Of a stretch of 64,000 nucleotides of DNA, positions 7,825-17,479 are shown one piece after another. The translations under genes were made by a program, and so were the position numbers. Within the stretch, counting starts at the first letter, position 1. Each line of letters begins with the position of its first letter. The notes beneath the pieces are model-generated. The model worked only from the letters and a program-made list of their open reading frames with translations. It was not told the DNA's origin and did not search any database. The stretch lies in the NCBI GenBank assembly GCA_963815295.1, contig CAWFFZ010000008.1, positions 372,001 to 436,000 on the forward strand. The letters are read 5' to 3'. Source of the DNA: JACDHG01 sp963815295. GTDB taxonomy: Bacteria; Actinomycetota; Actinomycetes; Propionibacteriales; Nocardioidaceae.

Positions 7825-10540
7825 TCAGTTGTTGTCATGGGCATCCTGGATGGGTATCTGGAGCTCGGCGAGTTCGGCACGGCCTTCGGCCTTGCCGTCC
7901 GGCGTGAGGAGGAGGGTGCAGGCCCGTTCGAACCGGGCATCGATGCGCTCGAAGGCCTCGACGGCTGACCTGAGCCCGTCCGGACCGCCCGCGAGCCGGG
8001 CGGCCGCGCGCGTCAGAGTGGCGGCAGCCCAGTCGTTCTCGGCAGCGGCCGGTGCGGCAGCCGCCAGCCGATCGACGGCGTCCGGCAGCCCAGCCACTAC
8101 GGCGAGCTCCGCCCCGGCCGCGCGGGCATAGGGCGCCCACCAGTGCTCGGGGAAGTCCGCGAAGGCTCGTGAGACGAGGTCGGCGACATCCGGCGAGGAC
8201 CTGGTGTGTACGGCCACCCTGGCCTGCGCGAACACCCCGGAGGCAGCGAGCGACGGCGCCGTGGACGGGTCATCGGTCAGCGCCATCTTGAGTGCCCGTG
8301 CCTGCCACTCGCCGAACGATCCATCGCCGCGCAGTCCGTGGACCATTGCTGCGGCAGACAGCGCGGACGACATCCACTCCATCGGCGGCGAGCCGGCTCG
8401 CTGCCAGCGTTCCCAGAGATTGTCGGCCAGCTCCAGGCACGCGTCGAACCGTCCGGTGAGGGCGTAGACCCGGATAAGCCGGGGCAGCGAGATGTAGGCA
8501 TCGTCCCCGACAGGGTCGACCTCGACCTCGACCGCTGCGGCCGCGACGGAAAGCGCCGCCGGCAGGTCCCCGGTCGCGATCGCGGTGGTGGACGCAACGT
8601 GGTAGGCGTCGATGATCTCGGACGCCGCGTAGGGCTCGTGCCGGGGCAACGGTGCTACCAGCCGCATCCGTTCCAGGGCGTAAGACCGGGCCTCGCGCAG
8701 CCGCCCGGCGTTGCCGGCCGCGGTGCCGAGGGCGTCCAGTGCACCGGCGATCAGGACCGGGTCACCGGCCTGGCGGGCCGCATCGACGGCCTTCTGCGCC
8801 AACGCCGCATCAGCACCGATCCGTCGGTCACCGTGTTCCCAGGCCCGTGCGGTCGCCAGCAGGGCAGAGACGTGCGGATCCCCAGGTACGGCGCTGGCCG
8901 AAGCCTCCGACATCAGCCGGGTGGTCAGGTCGGCAGGCAGCTCGAACATCGGACCGGCCGGGTAGCGGTTGACCGCGATCACTGCTGACGCCAGCATCGT
9001 CGCGTGGACATTGCCATCGGCCACCGCCAGGTCAGCGGCGTCGAGCAGGAGCCGGAGCCTGGACTCATCGTCGGAGACCGCGAGAGTGGCATCCGCGGCG
9101 GACTGCAGATCCCTGGCCGCCGCCACGCCGTCCTCGGCCCGGTCCGCCGCAGAGCGGTAATGGCTCACGGACTCGACGAACCCGCGCCGGGCGAAGCTGA
9201 GGTGACCCAGCGAGCGTGCCAGTCGGTGCGCCGTCGGGTCCGGGGCCGCCACCGTCCCGGCCAGCGCCGCGCGCAGGTCACCGACGACCGCGTCGTACGC
9301 CGAGCGCCAGCCGGAGCCGTCGAGTTGTTTCTCCAGCACACGGAGCCGTGGAGGCGGCCCAGCGCACGTGTCGTTCCCGCCCAGATGTCAGCTCGTCGTC
9401 GGTCAGCCGGGACAACGCAAACTCCCTGACCGTCTCTAGCAGCTGCCACCGGGATCCGCGACGTGTCACCAGACTCTTGTCGGTGAGCCGTCCTAACAGG
9501 TCCGCGACCTCACCGCGAGGGAGGTCCGGGCTGGTCGCCGTGGCCGCGTCCAGGTCAAAGCCGCCGACGTACACGCCGAGTCGCCGGAACAGCAACTGCT
9601 CGTCGTCGTCCAGCAGGTCGTGGCTCCAGCCGAGCACCTCGCCGAGCGACCGGTGGCGCGGGTCCGCGCCGCGCCCGCCGGCGAGCAGCCGGAGCCGGTC
9701 CTCGAGCGCGGTGCGCAGCCCGTCCAGGCCGAGCGAACCGATCCGGGCTGCCGCTAGCTCGATCGCGAGCGGCATCCCATCCAGCCGCGCACAGACGCTG
9801 GCGATGTCCTCCGGATCGGCGGTAAAGGACGGATCGACGGCCCGCGCGCGGTCGATGAACAGCTCGACCGCGTCGGAGCCCGCGTCTAACGGCGGCAGCA
9901 ACACGGTCTGCTCGCCTGGCACGCCGAGCCGTTCTCGGCTGGTAGCGAGGACGATTGCCTCCGGGCAGGCGGCCAGCAGCCGCTCCACGAGGCCGGCAAC
10001 CTCCTCGACTACGTGCTCGCAGTTGTCGAGAACCAGGAGCGAACGGCCCGCCCGCAGCCGCTCGACTAGCATCTGCTCTAGCGTCTGCGGAGGCCGCTCG
10101 GTCACCCCGAGCGCCGTCGCCACCGTCCGGGCGACAATCCCGTCGCGCACCGGCACCAGGTCCACGAACGCGCCTGGCGCTGCCAGCTGCGCCGCGACCA
10201 CGGCGGCCAGCCGGGTCTTGCCCATTCCGCCTGGCCCGAGCAGAGTCACCAGCCGCGCGCCGTCCAGTGCGTCCAACACTGCTGTCGTCTCCTGTGTGCG
10301 CCCGATGAACGTGGTCCGACTGGCGGGCAGCCCCGCCATCCCCGGCGCACGACGGGACCCGGCCAGATCTGCCAGCTCACGCCGATTCGCGACGCCGTAC
10401 TTGCGCAGCAACGAGGACACGTGACTCTCCACGGTGCGCACCGAGATGTGCAGCAGGTGCGCGATCTGTGTGTTGGAGCGATGGTCCGAGAGCGCGGCCA
10501 GCACTTCGGCCTCACGTGCCGACACCTCCACCCGAGCCAC
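7825..10540 (-). CDS. Large ATPase regulator with N-terminal LuxR HTH (frameshifted)
   Basis: From GTG at 10540, a LuxR/GerE helix-turn-helix comes first (VSAREAEVLAALSDH, RTVESHVSSLLRKYGV, residues 5-60). An NB-ARC/AAA-type ATPase follows, with Walker A GPGGMGKTRL near residue 105 and Walker B LLVLDNCEHV near residue 170. The long helical repeat C-terminal half continues in the next frame. The frames join near 9339, where skipping one T in ...ACGGCTCCGTGTGCTGG... restores continuity, giving about 904 residues. This is a STAND-type regulator, probably sensing a small molecule through ATP-dependent oligomerisation, with HTH at the N-terminus instead of the usual C-terminus. I infer a sequence error, not a true break. 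Confidence 0.78.
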
Positions 10541-10655
10541 CCAACCATCATCTCCGATCCGTGCTGCCTCCGTGCTAGATCAGTGCTCGGCACGGATGTG
10601 CTGGCGCTGCTGGGGAGGCCACTGTTGACGTACCGAAACGACAAAGGAGCCAAAG

Positions 10656-11243
10656 ATGAGTAGTGCGACCGTCATTTCAGGAATCTCGATGTCACTGGAC
10701 GGATTCGTCACTGGTCCGAACGTCACCCGCCAGCAACAACTGGGAGACGGCGGCCAGGTTCTGCATCAGTGGGTGCACGAGCCGGATGCGCGCGACACCG
10801 AGCTCATGGCCGGGATGGGCGCGCGGGTGGGCTCGATCCTGATGGGTCGACTGTCCTACGACCTGGCCGAGGGTGATGGTGGGTGGGGTGACGGCGGCCC
10901 GGCTGGCCCGGCGCCTTGCTTCGTGCTCACCCATAACCCGCCAGCACCGGAAACCGTGCGAGCGCCCAACGTGTTCACCTTTGTCTCCGACGGCATCCAC
11001 AGCGCGGTGGAGCAGGCGCGAGACGCGGCAGGCGACAAGGTGGTCGGCGTGCACGGCGCGAGCGCTGCTCAGCAGTGCCTTGCCGCCGGGCTGCTGGACG
11101 AGATCCTGATCAGCCTGGCACCGGTCCTGCTCGGCAGCGGAACTCGGCTGTTCGAGCATCTTGGTGGTCCATCCCGGCTGGAGCGCACCAATGTGGTCGA
11201 CAGTGCGAACGCCACGCATCTGTGGTTTCGGGTGGTCCGCTGA
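10656..11243 (+). CDS. Dihydrofolate reductase family protein (RibD C-terminal fold)
   Basis: This 195-residue protein has the N-terminal ISMSLDGFVTGPN strand-loop characteristic of the DHFR-like RibD C-terminal family. A central ILMGRLSYD segment, a nucleotide-binding VVGVHGASAAQQCLAAGL helix and the LVLLGSGTRLFEHL-type ending (here LAPVLLGSGTRLFEHLG) follow. Family members bind NADPH and reduce unknown pterin- or flavin-like substrates. They are common accessory genes in actinobacteria. A good ribosome site (AAAGGAG) lies 7 nt before ATG. It is divergent from the STAND regulator gene. Confidence 0.85.
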   Translation: MSSATVISGISMSLDGFVTGPNVTRQQQLGDGGQVLHQWVHEPDARDTELMAGMGARVGSILMGRLSYDLAEGDGGWGDGGPAGPAPCFVLTHNPPAPETVRAPNVFTFVSDGIHSAVEQARDAAGDKVVGVHGASAAQQCLAAGLLDEILISLAPVLLGSGTRLFEHLGGPSRLERTNVVDSANATHLWFRVVR

Positions 11244-11280
11244 GGTGACTGGGCTGATGATCCGTGCGTGCGACTCTCGG

Positions 11281-12228
11281 TCATCGCGGGCGGAAGTCGA
11301 GCCAGTTCTCGCGGGCCGGAAGCAGGGTCTCCAACTCTGGCCAGAGGTCATCGGGTAGGCGAGCGTCGGCAGCGGCCATAAGCGCTTTGATGCGGGCGGG
11401 CTTCCTGATGCCGACGATCGTGGTCGCCATTCGCGGATCCCTCAGCGAGAACTGGATGGCGGCGGTTGCGAGGTCGGTGCCGTACCGGGAGCACAGCGCG
11501 GACATCTTCTCGACTGCTTCGAGGAGAGCGGGAGGGGCTGGTTCGTAACCGTACGACGTTGCTCCATGCGGGTTCGCAAGGATGCCCCCGCCGAGGACCG
11601 CCGCATTGAAGACAGCTACGTCGAGCTCACGGGCTTGCTCGATGATTTCGGTGGCGCTGCGGTCAACCAGCGTCCACCGGTTGTGGACCAGGAGCACTTC
11701 GAACACGCCGAGCGCGAGGTAGCGAGACATCTCGTGCACACTGCCGCCGGCAAGGCCGATATGGCCGATCTCACCTGCGTCACGCAGCCGCACGAGCGTG
11801 TCGACGGCTCCACCGGGGGAGGTGAGGTCATCGAATCCGAAGTTCTCGGCGTCGTGAAGGTGAACGAGCGGGAGGTGGTCGAGGCCGAGACGCTCCTTGC
11901 TCTCCCGCACGGATTGATGCAGCCGGTTCCCCGAGAAGTCCCCGTTTTTGCCATCGGCCTTGGTCATCACGAGGAAGTCAGCGGGAAGTCCATGCTTGGC
12001 GATCGCGGCACCGATCGTGCGCTCACTGTCGCCGTCCACGTAGTTGTTCGAGGTGTCTATCGACCGCAGCGGGCTGGCGAACACGGCGCCGACCAGCTCG
12101 ACGCCGGACGGGTCCGGTTCGTCGGGACGGTGAGTCTCGGCGTTTGCGCCGAGCGCGGTCGCACCGACGCAGATCGCGCTCGCGGTAAGACCGGTCGAAC
12201 CGATCGGGCGGATCCAGTCGTTGGTCAT
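11281..12228 (-). CDS. Aldo/keto reductase
   Basis: This 315-residue TIM-barrel oxidoreductase uses NADPH to reduce carbonyl compounds. The N-terminal strand MTNDWIRPIGSTGLTASAI, the catalytic Asp/Tyr loop (SIDTSNNYVDGDSE), a Lys in VMTKADG and the LVHLHDAENF stretch fit the aldo/keto reductase tetrad. The C-terminal IVGIRKPARI binds the cofactor phosphate. GGAGGG precedes the ATG at 12228, which I choose over an upstream codon at 12279. It is divergent from a MarR regulator, with the long palindromic operator between them, so MarR control of this enzyme is likely. Confidence 0.88.
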   Translation of the reverse strand: MTNDWIRPIGSTGLTASAICVGATALGANAETHRPDEPDPSGVELVGAVFASPLRSIDTSNNYVDGDSERTIGAAIAKHGLPADFLVMTKADGKNGDFSGNRLHQSVRESKERLGLDHLPLVHLHDAENFGFDDLTSPGGAVDTLVRLRDAGEIGHIGLAGGSVHEMSRYLALGVFEVLLVHNRWTLVDRSATEIIEQARELDVAVFNAAVLGGGILANPHGATSYGYEPAPPALLEAVEKMSALCSRYGTDLATAAIQFSLRDPRMATTIVGIRKPARIKALMAAADARLPDDLWPELETLLPARENWLDFRPR

Positions 12229-12318
12229 GTGCCCTCCAGTAGGTCCCGGTAGTCCAGCTGCGGGAAACACACTCCGCAACCGCTTGCGTCAGCGCAAATC
12301 GACAGCGCTCGGCATTGA

Positions 12319-12364
12319 CCTTTATATGGCTTGCCATGTAGATTCATGGCAAGCCATATAAAGG
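12319..12364. promoter_or_regulatory. Perfect 20-bp inverted repeat, probable MarR operator
   Basis: The arms at 12319-12338 and 12345-12364 are perfectly complementary over 20 bases around a 6-base spacer. Each arm contains an inner inverted repeat ATGGC-WW-GCCAT (12326-12337 and 12346-12357). The two 12-bp sites are therefore 20 bp apart, about two helical turns, on one DNA face. The right arm runs into the ribosome site of the MarR gene. The pattern fits a two-dimer MarR operator controlling both divergent genes. Confidence 0.8.
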
Positions 12365-12370
12365 AGCGCC

Positions 12371-12841
12371 ATGCCATCCGAGCAGCAACACACGTGGGAG
12401 CGGACGTCGTCGCTGGGATACCAGGTCAACCACCTGGCGCGGCTTCTCGCGCAGGCCCTGCGGGTCCGGATCGAGCCGCACGGAGTCGTACCCGGTCAGT
12501 TCGCTCAACTCCTGGCTTTGTACGAAGAGGACGGCCTCACCCAGCGTGACTTGTGCGCGCGGGTCCGGATCGACCAGTCGACCATGGCCCACACCCTCAT
12601 GCGGATGGAGCGCGACGACCTCATCGTCCGTGAACCTGACCCCGATGACGGCAGACGCGCCATCATCACCGTCACAGCTCATGGGCGCGAGCTCGAGCAA
12701 ACGCTCATTGGAGCCGCGACCGCGGTGAATGCCCTCGCCACCCGGGGGGTGGATCCCGACGACGTTTCGATCTGCATGACTGTGATCGATCGGCTCATCG
12801 CCAACCTGCAGGACGCCGTATCCATCGCAGACTCGGAGTAG
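12371..12841 (+). CDS. MarR-family transcriptional regulator
   Basis: This 156-residue winged-helix repressor has the MarR core with helix LTQRDLCARVRIDQSTMAH, the recognition helix TLMRMERDDLIVREPD and the DDGRRAIITVTAHG wing, at about residues 55-110. Proteins of this family bind palindromes as dimers and release DNA on ligand binding. The AAGGAG ribosome site (12361-12366) lies inside the right arm of the palindromic operator, so autorepression is expected. The downstream membrane-protein gene begins 2 nt after its stop and is translationally coupled. Confidence 0.92.
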   Translation: MPSEQQHTWERTSSLGYQVNHLARLLAQALRVRIEPHGVVPGQFAQLLALYEEDGLTQRDLCARVRIDQSTMAHTLMRMERDDLIVREPDPDDGRRAIITVTAHGRELEQTLIGAATAVNALATRGVDPDDVSICMTVIDRLIANLQDAVSIADSE

Positions 12842-12843
12842 AG

Positions 12844-13329
12844 ATGGCACGTCGAACGCTGCTCCGACGTCTCCACCTGATCGCGGGCATGGTCGCCTTC
12901 GGGACCATCCTCGCCTTCTGGATCAGCACTGTCTCTGTTGAGCTGGTCGGGTCAGCCGAGACAGTCACCACCGTGAAGCGCACGATTCCCTGGGGTCTCC
13001 TCATCCTCGTGCCCGCGCTCGCGACCACGGGTGCGTCGGGCTACGTCATGGCGGGTCGGTCAACCGAACCTCGCATCGTGGCAAAGCTGCGGCGGATGAT
13101 TGTGATCGCTGCCATTGGTCTAGTTGTCCTCGTGCCGTCGGCCCTCTACCTCGCCGGAGCCGGCCACAGTTCGAACGTGGGTTGGCAGTACGACGCCGTC
13201 CAGGCGGTCGAGCTGATTGCTGGGGCCACCAACCTCGCGCTGATGAGCCTCAACATCAGAGACGGGCTGCGATTGACCGGTCGTCGGTTCGCGGGCCGAA
13301 CCCGGGAGTCGCTTGACGAAGCGGTCTGA
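12844..13329 (+). CDS. Four-helix integral membrane protein, MarR operon
   Basis: This is a 161-residue protein with about four hydrophobic spans (near residues 15-35, 48-68, 85-105 and 120-140) and short loops. It has no catalytic motif that I recognise. It begins 2 nt after the MarR stop codon, so the two are co-expressed and it may be the repressor's output, for example in export or membrane adaptation. Similar proteins next to MarR genes are known only as hypothetical membrane proteins. Confidence 0.72.
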   Translation: MARRTLLRRLHLIAGMVAFGTILAFWISTVSVELVGSAETVTTVKRTIPWGLLILVPALATTGASGYVMAGRSTEPRIVAKLRRMIVIAAIGLVVLVPSALYLAGAGHSSNVGWQYDAVQAVELIAGATNLALMSLNIRDGLRLTGRRFAGRTRESLDEAV

Positions 13330-13452
13330 GGTGGTCGGGGCGCGTGTCCTTGGCGGCCGGATGGCCTCGATCGCTGAAGACTGAGCACGAACTGGCTAGC
13401 GAGCGGTCCGGTGTAACGAATACAGGGCCGCCCGTTGCGCGCGCGGCCGTTG

Positions 13453-13938
13453 TCAGAAGCTGGCGTCGATCCGTTCCAGCAGCTCGCGGGTTGCATCCGG
13501 ATCGACGTCGCATTGGTACGGCGCAGCCGCTGCGCCGAGAGCCTCGGGATCTGGGTCCTCATTGTCCATGAGCCACCGGAAGAACGTCTCGAGACCCGCA
13601 GGAGAGATGAACTCGAGAACGCTGGCCGGCTCGTCATACCCGTTCCAGAACGTGTGCCACTGCCCGCGCGGCTTGAAGAGCAGGTCGCCAGGGTTGGCTT
13701 CGACCTCCTGCCCTTCGAGCACTGCCCCGATCCGCCCGCTCAAGACGTAGGTGTACTCGTCCTCGAGATGGTGACGATGCATCGGCGCGGCCAGGCTGTG
13801 CGGATCAAACAGGTGCTGAACGACAGAGAACCGCTGATCGGTGTCGCGGCCGTCGATCATGAACCGATCTCGCACCTTCCCGGCGGTGCTCTGGTCTCCC
13901 TGGCCGGCGAGGAGGATACGCGGACTAGATGTGGTCAT
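13453..13938 (-). CDS. Cupin-domain protein
   Basis: This is a 161-residue single-domain beta-barrel protein. Cupin motif 1 is seen as HRHHLEDEYTYVLSG (about residues 56-70) and motif 2 as PGDLLFKPRGQWHTFWN (about residues 83-99). Together they supply the three His and one Glu metal ligands. It could be a small dioxygenase, isomerase or sensor, and the substrate is unknown. An internal PMHRHHLED ligand cluster is intact. It lies downstream of the sugar-isomerase gene on the same strand but with a separate start, so membership of that operon is uncertain. Confidence 0.85.
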   Translation of the reverse strand: MTTSSPRILLAGQGDQSTAGKVRDRFMIDGRDTDQRFSVVQHLFDPHSLAAPMHRHHLEDEYTYVLSGRIGAVLEGQEVEANPGDLLFKPRGQWHTFWNGYDEPASVLEFISPAGLETFFRWLMDNEDPDPEALGAAAAPYQCDVDPDATRELLERIDASF

Positions 13939-13983
13939 GTCTCGACGCTAGGCCATGCCGATGTGGGTGGACACGCCACGAGT

Positions 13984-14991
13984 TCAGTTCGAGGTCGAGA
14001 AGGCCGCGTCGAAGGCGGCGTCGGGCGGGTCGAAGGCGAGGCCCTGGACGAAAGCGAGGGCCTCGGGGGCGCCGCGGAGGCGGTCCATGCCGGCGTCCTC
14101 CCACTCGACCGAGATCGGGCCGTCGTATCCGATCGTGTTGAGCATCCGGAAACAGCGTTCCCAGGGGACGTCGCCGTGGCCGGTTGAGACGAAGTCCCAG
14201 CCGCGCCGTGGATCGGCCCAGGCGAGGTGTGAGCCGAGGCGGCCGTTGCGGCCGTTGCCGACCTGGAGCTTCGTGTCCTTGCAGTCGACGTGATAGATCC
14301 GGTCGCGGAAGTCCCAGAGGAAAGACACGGGGTCGAGGTCCTGCCAGACGAAGTGGGACGGATCCCAGTTGAGGCCGAAGGCCGCTCTGTGGTCGACCGC
14401 TTCGAGGGCGCGCTGGGTGGTCCAGTAGTCGTAGGCGATCTCGGAGGGGTGCACCTCGTGGGCGAAGCGCACGCCTTCGGAGTCGAAGACATCGAGGATC
14501 GGGTTCCAGCGGGCGGCGAAGTCGTCGTACCCCGCATCGACCATGGCCTGGGTCACGGGCGGGAACATCGCGACGTACTTCCAGATGGAGGAGCCGGTGA
14601 AGCCGACGACGGTGTCCACACCCAGGCGTCGCGCCGCGCGCGCGGTCATCTTCATCTCCTCGGCGGCCCGCTGCCGGACGCCCTCCGCGTCGCCGTCGCC
14701 CCAGATCCGGTTGGGCAGGATGCCTCGGTGGCGCTCGTCGATCGGGTCGTCACAGACAGCCTGACCCTTGAGATGGTTGGAGATCGCCCAGACCTTGAGG
14801 TCGTGCTTGGCAAGGACTGCCTTCTTGGCGGCGAGGTAGGCATCGTCCTCGACCACCTGCCAGACGTCCAGGTGGTCGCCCCAGCAGGCGATCTCGAGGC
14901 CGTCGTACCCCCACTCGGAGGCGAGGCGACACATCTCCTCGAAGGGCAGGTCAGCCCACTGGCCGGTGAAGAGGGTGATCGGGCGGGTCAT
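13984..14991 (-). CDS. Sugar phosphate isomerase/epimerase (xylose isomerase-like TIM barrel)
   Basis: This is a 335-residue AP endonuclease 2/xylose isomerase-type TIM barrel. It starts at MTRPITLFTGQWADLPFEE and carries WGYDGLEIACWG, NWDPSHFVWQ and HVDCKDTKL, which place the metal-binding Glu, Asp and His residues expected in the family. A ribosome site (GGAAGGA) precedes the ATG at 14991. It is the last gene of a run that holds a Gfo/Idh/MocA dehydrogenase and a ribose-type ABC transporter. It therefore probably isomerises a keto-sugar or inositol derivative made by the dehydrogenase. The exact substrate is not visible. Confidence 0.87.
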   Translation of the reverse strand: MTRPITLFTGQWADLPFEEMCRLASEWGYDGLEIACWGDHLDVWQVVEDDAYLAAKKAVLAKHDLKVWAISNHLKGQAVCDDPIDERHRGILPNRIWGDGDAEGVRQRAAEEMKMTARAARRLGVDTVVGFTGSSIWKYVAMFPPVTQAMVDAGYDDFAARWNPILDVFDSEGVRFAHEVHPSEIAYDYWTTQRALEAVDHRAAFGLNWDPSHFVWQDLDPVSFLWDFRDRIYHVDCKDTKLQVGNGRNGRLGSHLAWADPRRGWDFVSTGHGDVPWERCFRMLNTIGYDGPISVEWEDAGMDRLRGAPEALAFVQGLAFDPPDAAFDAAFSTSN

Positions 14992-15012
14992 CGTGGGTTC
15001 CTTCCGATGGGT

Positions 15013-16244
15013 TCAAGCGGTGGCGACAGGGAGGGCGGTCGACTGCCAGGAGCCGGTGTCGGCGCTGCACTCGACGGCCGCAAGGACCTGCTGGACCTGG
15101 AATCCGTCGGCGAACGACGGGGAGGGGTTCTCCCATTGTCCGATCGCGGTCACCAGATCGACAACTTGGTGAGTAAAGCCATGCTCGTAGCCGAGGAGGT
15201 GCCCGGGCGGCCACCACGCGCCGACGTATGGATGCTCAGGCTCGGTCACCAGGATGCGCCTGAAGCCGGCGGTGAGCGTGTCCTCGCGCGCGTCGTAGAA
15301 GGACAGTTCGTTCATCGACTCGAAGTCGAACGCGAGGCTTCCCTCGCTGCCGTTGATCTCAATGCGGATGGCGTTCTTGCGTCCAGTGGCGAAACGGGTG
15401 GCCTCGTACGCTGCCAACCGCCCCGCCGGAGAGTCGCGCCAGCCACAGCGCGGCGTCGTCCACGGTAACGGCACCCATCTCGGCACCGCCCGACGCGGAG
15501 AGACCGCTGGAATCCCCGGCGATCGGGCGTTCCTTGACGAAGGTCTCGAGCATCGCGGTCACACTCGTGATCGTCTGTCCGGTGATGAACTGTGTCAGGT
15601 CGACGATGTGAGCGCCGATGTCACCGAGCGCGCCAGAGCCTGCGTGCTCCTTCTGCAGCCGCCACACCAGTGGGAAGTTGGGGTCGGTAATCCAGTCCTG
15701 CAGGTACTGCGCGCGCACGTGCCGAATCTCGCCGAGCCGACCCTGCTGGACCAGTTGGCGCGCGAATGAGATCGCCGGTACGCGCCGATAGGTGAAGCCG
15801 ACCATGGACCGGACGCCGACGGCGGCTGCCTGCTCGGCAGCCTCGGTCATCGCGGCAGCCTCCTCAACCGTGGTGGCGAGCGGCTTCTCGCAAAGCACGT
15901 GCTTGCCCGCTCGCAGTGCCTCGATGGCGATCTCTGCGTGTGTGTCACCGGGAGTGCAGATATCGACCAGGTCGATGTCGTCCCGTTCGATGACTCGGCG
16001 CCAGGAAGTCTCCGCGGACTCCCAGCCCAGCTGTGTTGCCGCCGCAGACACCTTGGCCGCATCGCGGCCGCAGACTGCGCTCATCCTGGGGCGCAGAGGA
16101 AGCTCGAAAAAGTGGCGGGCGCTGCGCCACGCCGTGACTGTGGGCGGCTCCCATGAATGCGTAGCCGATCATGCCGACCCGGAGCTCGGTGGTCGCCGGG
16201 GTCGCCTCGGCGGCGGCGCCGACGCCAGGGTATTCGTCAGTCAT
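15013..16244 (-). CDS. Gfo/Idh/MocA-family oxidoreductase (two frameshifts)
   Basis: Three overlapping frames together encode about 409 residues. The N-terminus (ATG at 16244) has the Rossmann motif VGMIGYAFMGAAHSH. The second frame carries CGRDAAKV and the catalytic CEKPLA block. The third carries the C-terminal substrate domain (EATRFATGRKNAIRIEING). Removing one G near 16130 (CACGGCGTGG) and one G near 15415 (AGCGTACGAG) restores a single frame. Family members oxidise sugars or inositols with NAD(P). It lies between the isomerase and ABC transporter genes, so it probably catalyses the first step after uptake. Confidence 0.82.
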
Positions 16245-16328
16245 GTGCGAGGGCCTTCTCTGTCGACAGGACGTGGGTGCCTGGGGACCGGCCGCCGCGC
16301 TCGTTGCACGGGCGCGGCGGCCAAGGCC

Positions 16329-17384
16329 TCAGGACTCGAAGCAGAGTGGCCGGTACTCCTCCAGGTTGTCGGCTGTCACGACCGGCGCGTTGAGGACGAT
16401 GCGTGTCGGCACCTGGACCTGAACCAGATCGGCCATGCTCTTTCCCTGAGCGAGGAGCCGGGCGAGCTTGATGCCATCTGCCGCCTGGGTCGGCGGGTAG
16501 AGCACGGTCGCCTCCATTTCACCATCCTCGATCCACTGCATCGCGTTGCAGGATCCGGCGCCGCCCAGGAAGGCGAACTCGTCACGGCTGGCGTTGTCGA
16601 ACGCCTGCTTCACGCCGACACCCTGGTCGTCGTCGTGGTTCCAGATGATGTCGATCTGCGGTGCTGCCTGGAGCAGGTTCGAGGCGACCGATTCTCCGGA
16701 CTCGACGGTGAACGCCGCGGAGACCTGGTTGTCGACGGTCTGCCCGCAACCCTCGAGGGCATCAGCGAAGCCCTGCGACCGCTCCTGGGTCAGTCCCAGC
16801 GAGGCAATGCCCTGGATCTCGGCGATAACCGGGTCGGCGATGTTGTCACTCTCGATCAGGTTGCATGCGTACGTGCCGGCCGAAACGCCCATGCCGTAGT
16901 TGTCACCGAGGATCGTGGTGCGTGCGGCGAATGGGCTCGAGAATTCCCGGTCGACGTTCACAACGGGGATCCCCGCCTCCATCGCCCTCGTCGCCACCTC
17001 AGTGAGAGCATCACCGTCGGTGGGCAGCAGGACGATCGCGTCTACTTCGTCGTTGATAAAGGTCTCGATCTGGCTGATCTGCAGGTTGGCGTCGTTGGTT
17101 CCCTCGGCCTGGCGAAGCTCGATGTCTTCGTACTCTGCGGCCTCGGCCTCGGCCGAGTCGTTGATCGCAGCCAGCCAGCCATGGTCGGCCTCCGGGCCGG
17201 AGAAGCCGATGACGACCTCGTCTCCCGGCTCGTCGTTGTCGCTCGCGGCGTTGCTGCTGCCTTCGTCGCTCGAGCCGTCGTCCGGGTCGTTGCTGGTGCA
17301 GCCCATGAGAAGTGCGCCGGTGGCGACGAGTGCGCCGACGGAGTAGAGAACCCGCTGCCGCCTAGGCATTCGGATGTGTGACAT
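16329..17384 (-). CDS. Ribose-type ABC transporter substrate-binding lipoprotein
   Basis: This is a 351-residue exported lipoprotein with the lipobox ALLMGC (C29), then an acidic Ser/Asp linker and a periplasmic-binding-protein fold of the sugar type (Peripla_BP_4). The strands VVIGFSGPEADHGWLAAI, DAIVLLPTDGDAL and GIPVVNVDREF mark the first lobe, and IIWNHDDDQGVG marks the hinge side. It captures a carbohydrate outside the membrane for the adjacent permease and ATPase. GGAG lies 6 nt before the ATG. It is transcribed last of the three transporter genes (ATPase, permease, binding protein). Confidence 0.92.
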   Translation of the reverse strand: MSHIRMPRRQRVLYSVGALVATGALLMGCTSNDPDDGSSDEGSSNAASDNDEPGDEVVIGFSGPEADHGWLAAINDSAEAEAAEYEDIELRQAEGTNDANLQISQIETFINDEVDAIVLLPTDGDALTEVATRAMEAGIPVVNVDREFSSPFAARTTILGDNYGMGVSAGTYACNLIESDNIADPVIAEIQGIASLGLTQERSQGFADALEGCGQTVDNQVSAAFTVESGESVASNLLQAAPQIDIIWNHDDDQGVGVKQAFDNASRDEFAFLGGAGSCNAMQWIEDGEMEATVLYPPTQAADGIKLARLLAQGKSMADLVQVQVPTRIVLNAPVVTADNLEEYRPLCFES

Positions 17385-17479
17385 CGGTGGCTCCTTGCTT
17401 CGGTATGAACCGGTTCAGACCGGCTCTGGTTGTGACATCGCGCGATTACACGCGCAGGGTCGGCGGTCGCTTTCCCTCC

